NCBI GenBank assembly: GCA_913056385.1
Contig: CAJXND010000011.1
Coordinates: 1 to 48,512, forward strand
DNA length: 48,512 bases
Direction: 5' to 3'
Source: an uncultured Ectothiorhodospiraceae bacterium
GTDB taxonomy: Bacteria > Pseudomonadota > Gammaproteobacteria > Nitrococcales > Nitrococcaceae
Shown here: positions 42,701 through 48,512 of the stretch, piece after piece
Layout: every line of letters starts with the position of its first letter
How positions within the stretch are numbered: position 1 is the first letter of the stretch
Notes under the pieces: model-generated
The model's database searches: none
What the model saw: only the letters and a program-made list of their open reading frames with translations
Told to the model about the DNA's origin: nothing
Translations under genes and position numbers: made by a program

Positions 42701-43267
42701 CAGCCCTTCGGTGGCGAAGGACTCTCGGGCACCGGCCCGAAAGCGGGTGGACCGGACTATGTGCCGCGCTTTGCGGCACCCGACGCCCCCACGGTAGCCA
42801 CCCGGGTCCCTGAAGACGCGGCGGACGTGTCGGACATCCAGTCTGAAATCAATGCTGTGCCGGCTCCGGGAATGCCCGCCGAGAGTGTGGACATGCCCGG
42901 CCCCACCGGCGAGTCAAACCGCCTCTACCATGTCCCACGGCCGCCGATCCTGTGCCTCGGCCCGGGTTCCGAGGCAGTGGCCGAGCAACGACGCCAGGTG
43001 GAAGCGCTGGGTGGCACGGCCATTGAGGTGACTGGAGAACTCTCCCCAGAGCCACTGGAAACGCTGGAAGGCTTCTCGGGGGTGATCTGGTGGGGTGACG
43101 AGGCGAGTGCACGGCCCTATGCGCTGGCACTGTCCAGGCGAAGTGGCCCTATCCTGCCCCTCATCACCGGTTGCCCGGACCGGGCACACGTCAATCACGA
43201 GCGTCATGTCTGCGTGGACGTCACGGCATCCGGTGGCAACGCACAGCTACTGGCGAAGGTTCAGTGA
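39770..43267 (+). CDS. putA: Bifunctional proline dehydrogenase / L-glutamate gamma-semialdehyde dehydrogenase PutA
   Basis: A 1165-residue flavoenzyme oxidising L-proline to glutamate. The proline dehydrogenase barrel (about 120-500) has GMVVQAYGQRAADTVDWLYQLA, LRLVKGAYWDTEIKRAQVLG and TRKAGSDVSYLAVSRKLL. The ALDH domain (about 560-1010) has SPWNFPLAIFTGQIAGALAAGN, FIAETGGLNAMIVDS and catalytic Cys817 in SAGQRCSALRCLYVQED. A C-terminal segment of about 130 residues (RPPILCLGPGSEAVAEQRRQ onward) is the ALDH-like domain of longer PutAs. No ribbon-helix-helix DNA-binding domain is present, consistent with a separate PutR. It can finish the L-proline made from 3-hydroxyprolines by the island upstream. 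Confidence 0.96.
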   Translation: MDIRISALDTDRPVQLPAGLTHGMRRAEIPALQQMVDTAALDREQRQRIVNDAAELVREIRSSARPGLMEVFLAEYGLSTDEGIALMCLAEALLRVPDAPSIDALIEDKIRPSDWGQHMGHSSSSLVNASTWALMLTGRILDDEGRGVTRNLRSAFKRLGEPVIRTAVGRAMREMGRQFVLGESIQAAMKRARSLEKKGFTYSYDMLGEAARTADDADQYFEAYRAAIIAISEAAVHDDSRENPGISVKLSALHPRYELAQRDRVLTELVPRVAALARLAAEKGLGFNIDAEESDRLALSLEVAEATLVDPALAGWNGFGMVVQAYGQRAADTVDWLYQLAERLDRRMTLRLVKGAYWDTEIKRAQVLGVDGFPVFTRKAGSDVSYLAVSRKLLGMTDRLYPQFATHNAHSVAAVLAMADEMAIPREAFEFQRLHGMGERLHDIVMDRNGTRCRIYAPVGEHRDLLAYLVRRLLENGANSSFVNQIVDEAVPPAEVVACPFEALDDVVRPVNPGLSRGPEIFLPTRRNARGFDLGDIADLDCIEGARRPFHDRDFRAMPITVIPVDPQAAEWHPMGNPANPGDTVGLVREATPAEVEQAITAATPWGASPRERAAVLERAAELYERDFGEILAIVAREAGKNLLDAVGELREAIDFLYYYARQARCLEPAPRGRFACISPWNFPLAIFTGQIAGALAAGNAVLAKPAEQSPLTAAKGVALMHEAGIPHSALQFLPGDGATVGAALTGDPRINGVAFTGGTDTAQAIRCNMSEHLAPGTPFIAETGGLNAMIVDSTALHEQAVRDVVASAFQSAGQRCSALRCLYVQEDVRDDFMEMLLGAMDELRLGDPWRLSTDIGPVIDTDAAAEIGGYIDAARRDGRLIKQVSAPDEGHFIGPAVIEVDGIEDLEREIFGPVLHVASYRAQDLDAVIQRINARGYGLTFGLHTRIEDRVQHIVDRVHAGNIYVNRNQIGAIVASQPFGGEGLSGTGPKAGGPDYVPRFAAPDAPTVATRVPEDAADVSDIQSEINAVPAPGMPAESVDMPGPTGESNRLYHVPRPPILCLGPGSEAVAEQRRQVEALGGTAIEVTGELSPEPLETLEGFSGVIWWGDEASARPYALALSRRSGPILPLITGCPDRAHVNHERHVCVDVTASGGNAQLLAKVQ

Positions 43268-43930
43268 CGCGTCGTCTTCGCTGGGGCGATTGACGCGCGT
43301 CGATACGGGCCAGGCCCTGAGCTGATCCGGGTCGAACCGGTGAACCGCCTGACGGATGGCATCCCGATCCGTCAGGCGGGTGTCGACCCAGGCATGCCAG
43401 CAGGACCGGTCCAGCACCAACGGCATCCGCGGATGGATACCTGCGGCAACCCCCCGGGCCGGCTCCGTGATGATCGCGCAGCAGCGTCCCGTCTCATGCG
43501 CCGACGCCGCCCAGATACCAGCATAGAAGAGTATGGCCTCATCCGGCGCGGTGACATACCAGGGCTGCTTGCCGGTTGACGTCTTTTCCCATTCGAACCA
43601 GCCGTTGGCCGGAATCAGGCAACGCTGACGCCGGAACGCGGCACGAAAATAGCGGGATCCCGCCACGGTCTCGGCGCGCGCGTTGATGGGCGCCGGGGCG
43701 TCATCGCCCGCCCAGTCCGGCCGAAAACCCCACCACGCATAATCGAGTACCGGTTTGTCCGGGGACTCGGGGCCTGCCTGACCGTCCACCGTCGAAGCCG
43801 CGAAGGCGGCCGCGATCGGCCGGCCCGGCGTTATATTGTAGTGCGCGTCCCACCCGACGGATGGAGCGCTGACGCCCAGCGCCCGAGCCACCGTGTCAGG
43901 CCGGGCATGCAGGTCGAAGCGTCCACACAT
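43247..43930 (-). CDS. SRAP/HMCES-family abasic-site processing protein (YedK-like)
   Basis: A 227-residue protein that crosslinks to abasic sites in single-stranded DNA through its N-terminal cysteine after Met removal. It begins MCGRFDLHA (catalytic Cys2) and has YNITPGRPIAAA, the active-site Asn and Glu in INARAETVAGSRYFRAAFRRQRCLIPANGWFEWE, and His in AGIHPRMPLVLD. All expected catalytic positions are present. The gene converges on putA, and the two coding ends overlap by 21 bases. Confidence 0.95.
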   Translation of the reverse strand: MCGRFDLHARPDTVARALGVSAPSVGWDAHYNITPGRPIAAAFAASTVDGQAGPESPDKPVLDYAWWGFRPDWAGDDAPAPINARAETVAGSRYFRAAFRRQRCLIPANGWFEWEKTSTGKQPWYVTAPDEAILFYAGIWAASAHETGRCCAIITEPARGVAAGIHPRMPLVLDRSCWHAWVDTRLTDRDAIRQAVHRFDPDQLRAWPVSTRVNRPSEDDASLNLRQ

Positions 43931-43954
43931 GGGGCCGGACCGCCATCCGCGCCG

Positions 43955-44971
43955 TCAGATATCGATGCAGATCTTGCCGAAGTGGGCGCCGCTCTCCTCA
44001 TGCCGGAAGGCATCCACCAGCTGATCCAGGGGGAAGTGGCGGTCGATGATCGGCCGGATACCGGTGGCCTCCATCGCCGCGACCATGTCCTCCTGATCCC
44101 GGCGGGATCCCACCAGCACAGCCTGCAGCCGCTGCTGGCGCAACAGGGCCTGGATCAGGGGGAAGTCGCCTTTCACACCGGTGAGCACACCGATCAGCGA
44201 GATATGACCGCCAACGGCCGCGGCCACCATGGACTGCTGTAGCGTCCCCGGCCCACCGACCTCAACGACATGATCAACGCCACGGCCCCCGGTCAGTTCA
44301 CGCACCGCCTTGCCCCATTCCGGCGTCTCGCGATAGTTGATGACCGCCTCGGCCCCCATGGCCTTCAGACGCTCGAGTTTTTCATCGCTGGAAGACGTCG
44401 AGATCACGCGCGCACCGGCAGCCACCGCCAGCTGGAGTGCATAGATGGAAACGCCCCCGGTGCCGAGGGTGAGGACGGTATGACCGGGCTGCAGATTGCC
44501 GTGCACGAACAGCGACCGCCAGGCCGTCACACCCGCGGTGGTCAACGTGGCCGCCTCGGCATGGCTCCAGCCGGCCGGAATACGGGTGAAAGCCGTTGCC
44601 GGGCGGGTGACCTTTTCCCGGGCGTAGCCGTCGATACCGTCACCCGGTGTCCCGCCAAAGCCCTCCACCTCGGGATCGCCATCCACCCAGTGGGGGAAGA
44701 AGGTGCTGACCACGGCGTCTCCCTCGGCGAACCCGGTCACGCCCTCGCCCACGGCGATCACCTCGCCGGCGCCATCGGACAAGGGGATGCGAGCCTCGTC
44801 CTTCGGCGCCATGGGACCCTTTACCACACCGTAGTCGTGGAAGTTGAGGGAACTGGCGCGCAGCCGGACCGTTATCTCCCCTTGTCCAGGAGCCGAAGGC
44901 TCCTCAGCCTCCTCGATACTGACCTGGTCAAAGCCACCCCCGGGGGCGAGTCTCAGTACGCGATTACCCAT
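43955..44971 (-). CDS. NAD(P)-dependent medium-chain alcohol dehydrogenase/quinone reductase-like protein
   Basis: A 338-residue MDR-superfamily oxidoreductase. RLRASSLNFHDYGVVKG is the N-terminal GroES-like domain, LSDGAGEVIAVGEGVTGFAEGDAV its core, and VLTLGTGGVSIYALQLAVAAGARVISTSSSDEKLERLKAMGA the Rossmann domain. The usual zinc-ligand cysteine and the structural-zinc cysteine lobe are not visible, so it resembles zinc-independent quinone oxidoreductases. The ATG at 44971 has GAGGAGAACGG directly upstream. A MarR-type regulator lies upstream on the same strand, suggesting inducible detoxification. The substrate is unknown. Confidence 0.88.
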   Translation of the reverse strand: MGNRVLRLAPGGGFDQVSIEEAEEPSAPGQGEITVRLRASSLNFHDYGVVKGPMAPKDEARIPLSDGAGEVIAVGEGVTGFAEGDAVVSTFFPHWVDGDPEVEGFGGTPGDGIDGYAREKVTRPATAFTRIPAGWSHAEAATLTTAGVTAWRSLFVHGNLQPGHTVLTLGTGGVSIYALQLAVAAGARVISTSSSDEKLERLKAMGAEAVINYRETPEWGKAVRELTGGRGVDHVVEVGGPGTLQQSMVAAAVGGHISLIGVLTGVKGDFPLIQALLRQQRLQAVLVGSRRDQEDMVAAMEATGIRPIIDRHFPLDQLVDAFRHEESGAHFGKICIDI

Positions 44972-45033
44972 GCCGTTCTCCTCGAATAGTGATCAGCCCA
45001 GTTGGTGGCGTCCATGCTGATCAGCGCGAAACG

Positions 45034-45049
45034 GCAATGCAAGCATTGC
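45034..45049. promoter_or_regulatory. Perfect inverted repeat before the alcohol dehydrogenase gene
   Basis: GCAATGC (45034-45040) and GCATTGC (45043-45049) pair perfectly across AA. The repeat lies 63 bases upstream of the oxidoreductase start and 20 bases past the regulator stop. It could be an operator for the MarR-type protein or a short hairpin between the two genes. Confidence 0.4.
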
Positions 45050-45068
45050 GAGGAATCGTCGCCGTGCT

Positions 45069-45425
45069 TTACCGAGGTGGCTGCTCCATTGTCTCCAGTA
45101 CTTCCGCCCTGACCGCCGCAAAGGCATCGGCCACACGCTCCGTGGGCAGCAGGTGAACAAGGCGCCGATCGTCGCCGTTACGCGACTTGATCAACCAGCC
45201 ATCGGCCACCAGCTGGGCGAGGTTGTAGCGGATGCCGGTCACGGAGTACGGCAGCACGGCGAGGAGCTGTTTGACGCTGAGCGGCTGATCGAGGTGATGA
45301 GCGATGGAGACAACGACGAGGATATCCAGCGGGATCAGGGATGACCCATAGGGCAAAGCGGGCGACAGCGCCTCCCGCAGCTGCTCGGTCAGACGTGCAT
45401 CCGCCAGCGCCTCCTGCCGCTCCAT
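45069..45425 (-). CDS. MarR-like winged-helix transcriptional regulator
   Basis: A 118-residue DNA-binding protein. DILVVVSIAHHLDQPLSVKQLLAVLPYSVTGIRYNLAQLVADGWLIKSRNGDDRRLVHLLPT forms a winged helix-turn-helix of the MarR type with a typical basic wing (NGDDRRLVHL). The ATG at 45425 has AGGGG nine bases upstream; an in-frame extension to 45485 lacks such support. It is followed by the alcohol dehydrogenase gene after a 97-base gap and preceded by a 13-base palindrome, so it probably controls itself and the dehydrogenase. Confidence 0.82.
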   Translation of the reverse strand: MERQEALADARLTEQLREALSPALPYGSSLIPLDILVVVSIAHHLDQPLSVKQLLAVLPYSVTGIRYNLAQLVADGWLIKSRNGDDRRLVHLLPTERVADAFAAVRAEVLETMEQPPR

Positions 45426-45496
45426 GGCAATCCCCTCTATGTCCGCAAAGCACTGGACGCTATCCACGCCACGGACGGGTCGCAACGAATTTCGGC

Positions 45497-45509
45497 TACT
45501 AATTTAGTA
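45497..45509. promoter_or_regulatory. Palindrome upstream of the MarR-type gene
   Basis: TACTAA-T-TTAGTA is a perfect AT-rich 13-base palindrome 72 bases upstream of the regulator start, in the gap below the GntR gene. It is the expected type of site for MarR or related repressors. Confidence 0.45.
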
Positions 45510-45549
45510 TCTGGAAGGGGATGGATTCCGTGACCGGTTTCCGCCCGCG

Positions 45550-46233
45550 CTAGCTCCGTTCATCGGGCTGGCCACGGGCCACGGAGAGGATGTGAATCTG
45601 CATGAGATCGGCGGCCCGCCCGCCATCGGCGTTGGCCAGCGCATCGACGATGGCGTGGTGCTCGTCGAGCGCCTTGTCCATGGCGGCGCGACTTAGTCCG
45701 AAGGTGCTCCGGGCCGATATGGCCCCATGCAGAACCGTCTCCAGCGAGCGCTGCAGACGTCGACTACCCGCCGCCACCAGGATTGTCTCGTGGAACTCCA
45801 GATTCAGCTCGCCGAGTCGGTCATGCGGCGGCTCCGCCTGCCGGACGAGTGCTTTTTCCTGTTCCACGATTGCGCGAAGGCGGGCCAGTTGGGGCGGGCG
45901 AATACGGGCGGCGGCGCGCCGCGCGCCATAGGCCTCGAGCAGCGCGCGCAACTCGAACACCTCGTGGGTGTCCTCGCGGGTCCACTCCATGACCCGGGCC
46001 CCACGGTAGGGAATGAGCTCGAGCCAACCGTCGGCGGCGAGCCGGTCCAGCGCCTCGCGCACCGGACCAACCGAGGTGTTCAGCTCATCCGCCAGCGCCT
46101 GCTCGCGCAGGAACTCCCCACCCGCGAATTCCCCGCGGAGGATGCGTTGCCGGATGGCCAGGCAGACCTGATCGGTGACGGTGTCCATGCTGATGTTCAG
46201 GGCTGGATGGTCGCTGCGTGGAAAGGGCATCAT
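45550..46233 (-). CDS. GntR-family (FCD-type) transcriptional regulator
   Basis: A winged-helix regulator. LREQALADELNTSVGPVREALDRLAADGWLELIPYRGARVMEW is the DNA-binding domain. The FCD effector domain follows, with FELRALLEAYGARRAAARI, LNLEFHETILVAAGSRRL and LDEHHAIVDAL, which contains likely metal-ligand histidines. The start is uncertain. I give the first of tandem ATGs at 46233 (227 residues). A TTG at 46281 would overlap the hydrolase gene, and an ATG sixteen codons further in is also possible. No obvious target genes lie beside it. Confidence 0.87.
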   Translation of the reverse strand: MMPFPRSDHPALNISMDTVTDQVCLAIRQRILRGEFAGGEFLREQALADELNTSVGPVREALDRLAADGWLELIPYRGARVMEWTREDTHEVFELRALLEAYGARRAAARIRPPQLARLRAIVEQEKALVRQAEPPHDRLGELNLEFHETILVAAGSRRLQRSLETVLHGAISARSTFGLSRAAMDKALDEHHAIVDALANADGGRAADLMQIHILSVARGQPDERS

Positions 46234-46267
46234 GCGGAAGGTGATATCGGCATGCAATGCCCGTCGA

Positions 46268-47122
46268 TCAGAGGCGTGCAAGGAAATCCGCCAGTTGCGG
46301 CCATTGATCCGCCAGCTCCTGACTCAGGTCGTGCCCACCCTCGAGCCAGACCAGTTTGGTGTTCGCCACGTCACCGGCCTGCGCAAGGGCCTCGGCATCC
46401 TCCGGCGGGATGACGCGGTCGCGGCGGCCATGCGCAATCAGCACCGGAACATGGATATGCCGAATGACATTAACCGGCGCAATCGCCTCGAAACGATGCC
46501 CGATGACCCGCTCCACGTAGCGGAGTGCAAGCCACCCGATGGGCACGAACGGAATCCGCCGGGCCGCAAGCCAACGTTTCATCATCCGCTCCGGGTGCAC
46601 AAAACCGGAGAGGCTGATGACACCGTCTATATCACGCCGCCAGGAGGCCGCCAGAAGCGTCGCCGCCGCCCCAACGGAGTGCCCGACCAGAACCAGCGGA
46701 CCCTCGCTGCCGTTGTCCTCACGCCGCATCCAGGTGGCCGCGGCATCAATATCCTCTGCAAAGCGCGGCATCGATGAGAAGCTGTCCGAATCGCTGCGGC
46801 CGTGATTGCGCACGTCAAAGACCAGCACCTGCCAGCCGGCTTCCTGCAGCGGTCTCGCCAATGCCAGCATGAAAAGGCGATTGACACCCCAGCCATGGCA
46901 GATCACCGCACGGCCCATCTGCGGATCACCGTCCAGCAGCCAACCCGAGAGCCATCGCCCGCGTGCGGTGGGAATGGAGACCTCGTGACCGGCAACACCG
47001 TGATCGGCAGGCCCTCCGGTCACCGGCCGGCGCGGCGCCGCCAGGCTCCGATGCAGCCAGCGGCGCCCGCCCCATAGCAGGAGAGCGGTCAGGCCGACCG
47101 TGGCCAGGATCCAGGGCATCAT
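46268..47122 (-). CDS. Membrane-anchored alpha/beta hydrolase
   Basis: A 284-residue protein with an N-terminal hydrophobic anchor (about residues 3-20). The hydrolase fold has AVICHGWGVNRLFMLALARPL (oxyanion region), nucleophile Ser in LVGHSVGAAATLLAA, Asp in LIAHGRRDRVIPPEDA and His in WLEGGHDLSQ. The catalytic triad is complete. It resembles the YfhR/bem46-like serine esterases, and the natural substrate is unknown. It starts 3 bases after the LysR-type gene and ends inside the leader of the GntR gene. Confidence 0.85.
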   Translation of the reverse strand: MMPWILATVGLTALLLWGGRRWLHRSLAAPRRPVTGGPADHGVAGHEVSIPTARGRWLSGWLLDGDPQMGRAVICHGWGVNRLFMLALARPLQEAGWQVLVFDVRNHGRSDSDSFSSMPRFAEDIDAAATWMRREDNGSEGPLVLVGHSVGAAATLLAASWRRDIDGVISLSGFVHPERMMKRWLAARRIPFVPIGWLALRYVERVIGHRFEAIAPVNVIRHIHVPVLIAHGRRDRVIPPEDAEALAQAGDVANTKLVWLEGGHDLSQELADQWPQLADFLARL

Positions 47123-47124
47123 GC

Positions 47125-47991
47125 TCAGGGAAGCATGTCGTTCAGCAGAGGATTGGGGAAGCGACGCTCACTGGTCACGGCATAAAACGCCTCGCTCATC
47201 GCAGGAAGACGATCGGCCTCGACCAGTTCGCCGCGGTCGAGCTCGTCCTGGACCACGATCGGCGGAATGACCGCGAGACCGGCGCCCTCCCGTGTCAGCA
47301 GTCGGAGCATGGCCATATCGTCAATTTCCGCAGCAATCCGAGGCTGCACGTCGAGACGGGAGAGCACGGCACGGAATGCCGTGCGCAGCCCGCTGGAGCG
47401 GCTGGGGAGAAGCAGTGGCGCGGCGGACAGCCAGGTTTTGAGAGAGTCACCCAGCGCCACCAGCGCCGGCGTACCGATCAGGCTGACCGGCTGTTCGGCA
47501 AGCCGGTGCGTGATGAACGGATGCAACGCGTCGGTCCGGGGCGGCTCGTTGGTGAGGACCACGTCGAGCTGCAGCGCCAGCAGCGCCTCGAACAACTCAC
47601 CCGCGCTGCCGGCGCGCAGAATGACTTCCACGTCGGGCCGGTCCAGAACCGGCCGCAGGAAGCCGAGCTGGAAATTCCGGGATAGTGTCGCGAGCGCGCC
47701 GACCCTGAGCGCCTGCCGGGGCTGGCCGGTCTGCTGAAGCGTTGCCACCAGTTCCTCACCGGTGGCGAAGATGGTATCCGCATGATCCAGTGCGATCCGC
47801 CCTGCCTCGGTGAGATGCAGCGCCCGGGCACGGCGCTCGAAGAGCTGCTGCCCGAGGCGATCCTCCAGCTGTCGGATCTGCGCGGAGAGCGTGGATTGGG
47901 AGACATTCAGTCGCTCCGCCGCCCGGGTGAGATGCCCCTCATGAGCAACCACATGGAAATAGCGGAGATGGTGGAAATTGAGCATTGCCAT
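47125..47991 (-). CDS. LysR-family transcriptional regulator (NhaR-like)
   Basis: A 288-residue regulator. The N-terminal helix-turn-helix is LTRAAERLNVSQSTLSAQIRQLEDRLGQQLFERRAR (about 21-56), preceded by LNFHHLRYFHVVAHEGH, an opening shared with NhaR-type LysR proteins. The effector domain includes LRVGALATLSRNFQLGFLRPVLDRPDVEVILRAGSAGELFEALLALQLDVVLTNEPP. It lies after an acetamidase/formamidase gene on the same strand and directly before the hydrolase. Its target is unclear; sodium/proton antiporter control would be typical of NhaR but no nhaA is visible. Confidence 0.88.
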   Translation of the reverse strand: MAMLNFHHLRYFHVVAHEGHLTRAAERLNVSQSTLSAQIRQLEDRLGQQLFERRARALHLTEAGRIALDHADTIFATGEELVATLQQTGQPRQALRVGALATLSRNFQLGFLRPVLDRPDVEVILRAGSAGELFEALLALQLDVVLTNEPPRTDALHPFITHRLAEQPVSLIGTPALVALGDSLKTWLSAAPLLLPSRSSGLRTAFRAVLSRLDVQPRIAAEIDDMAMLRLLTREGAGLAVIPPIVVQDELDRGELVEADRLPAMSEAFYAVTSERRFPNPLLNDMLP

Positions 47992-48077
47992 GTCGTTCGA
48001 TCCTACAGAACGACATGGCGAAAACCCAGAGCCAAAACGATCAACAGGCGGCTGCGCAATGCAGCCACCTCCGGGGG

Positions 48078-48512
48078 CTATACGCCATACTGTTCCCGGG
48101 CATAGTCACCCAGGCCGACGGCATCCAGCCTCGCCAGCGGCGCAAGGAAAGTCACCTGGATAACGCCGGGCGCACGGCCGATCTCGATGGCGCCATTCAC
48201 GGTGGCCCGGTTCCGGACCTCGGCCACGGTCATGTCGAGCAGACGAGCCGCGCGCGCCAGTCCGTTATCGATGGCTTCATTGAGATTGGCGGCCGTCCCG
48301 ATCACGGAGATCGGCGCCATGGGTTCGAGCGTGTCCATCCCCCAGCGGCGGGCCAGCCGCTCGCCCTTCGCCTGCTCCTCCGGAGAGAAAGGCCGTGCCA
48401 TGGGCGGTAGATCCTCCACCAGCGGGAAGAGCACCGGACCATCGATGGGATAGTCCTTCACGACCTCCACCTGCAGCGTGACGCTGCCCGAGACATCCAT
48501 CGTATGCCCGGC
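48078..48512 (-). CDS. Acetamidase/formamidase family protein, C-terminal part
   Basis: The frame is open to the window end, so only the last 144 residues are seen and the true start lies beyond 48512. AGHTMDVSGSVTLQVEVVKDYPI, APISVIGTAANLNEAIDNGLARAARLL and a following RATVNGAIEIGRAPGVIQVTFLAPL fit the C-terminal half of the FmdA/AmdA family. These enzymes hydrolyse formamide, acetamide or related amides to ammonia and the acid. The 86-base gap before the LysR-type gene holds no gene. The catalytic region is outside the window. Confidence 0.85.
   Translation of the reverse strand, partial: AGHTMDVSGSVTLQVEVVKDYPIDGPVLFPLVEDLPPMARPFSPEEQAKGERLARRWGMDTLEPMAPISVIGTAANLNEAIDNGLARAARLLDMTVAEVRNRATVNGAIEIGRAPGVIQVTFLAPLARLDAVGLGDYAREQYGV

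Noticed and set aside
1-48512. CRISPR arrays, IS elements, prophage or integrase genes
   Set aside because: No regularly spaced direct repeats, transposase motifs, terminal inverted repeats or phage structural genes were seen; both tRNAs lack an adjacent integrase.

Overview
The window reads as chromosomal DNA of a GC-rich gammaproteobacterium. The gene neighbourhoods thiS-thiG-trmB and asmA-mutY-yggX are typical of that class, and an Ectothiorhodospiraceae-like or other halophilic relative is my weakly supported guess. I see no phage, transposase, IS element, CRISPR array or rRNA. The content is a chain of catabolic operons with their own regulators and ABC importers, plus housekeeping genes and two tRNAs.

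Layout. (1) 1-2330, minus: a cobalamin riboswitch, the outer-membrane B12 receptor btuB and the start of a btuF-like binding protein. (2) 2393-4108, minus: thiS, thiG and trmB, then tRNA-Gly(CCC) at 4194. (3) 4315-15728, minus: a deoxyribose-type operon. A SorC/DeoR regulator is followed by a 37-bp dyad operator, a ribose-type importer (binding protein, ATPase, two permeases), a DUF4432 epimerase-like protein, a deoxyribokinase-like kinase, a deoxyribose-phosphate aldolase and a double-domain aldehyde dehydrogenase. (4) 15849-30563: a hydroxyproline island of two divergent operons. The minus arm carries a GntR regulator, cis-3-hydroxyproline dehydratase, livKHMGF and a three-subunit D-hydroxyproline dehydrogenase. 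The plus arm carries a DapA-family deaminase, 4-hydroxyproline epimerase, pyrroline-2-carboxylate reductase, ketoglutarate-semialdehyde dehydrogenase and trans-3-hydroxyproline dehydratase. (5) 30539-33315, minus: a small unknown gene and modABC. (6) 33384-36721: a host-attachment-family protein, then asmA-mutY-yggX. (7) 36767-38235: a decayed allantoin locus, with an NCS1 permease tail and an allA tail fused head to head, then an intact allE. (8) tRNA-Phe, a LysE-type exporter, and a divergent Lrp-type regulator with trifunctional-length putA. (9) 43247-48512, minus: an SRAP protein, an alcohol dehydrogenase with a MarR-type regulator, GntR and LysR regulators, an alpha/beta hydrolase and the end of an acetamidase/formamidase.

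How it fits together. The island can take trans-4-, trans-3- and cis-3-hydroxy-L-proline to 2-oxoglutarate or L-proline. The proline product can be finished by putA, which lies about 9 kb away. The deoxyribose operon would import and phosphorylate a sugar, cleave it to glyceraldehyde-3-phosphate and acetaldehyde, and oxidise the aldehyde. Both ABC operons place a strong 12-bp stem-loop directly after the binding-protein gene. The strongest leads are the hydroxyproline island with its shared AT-rich promoter motif, the 37-bp operator, the double ALDH with a cysteine-less second domain, and the head-to-head deletion scar in the allantoin locus.
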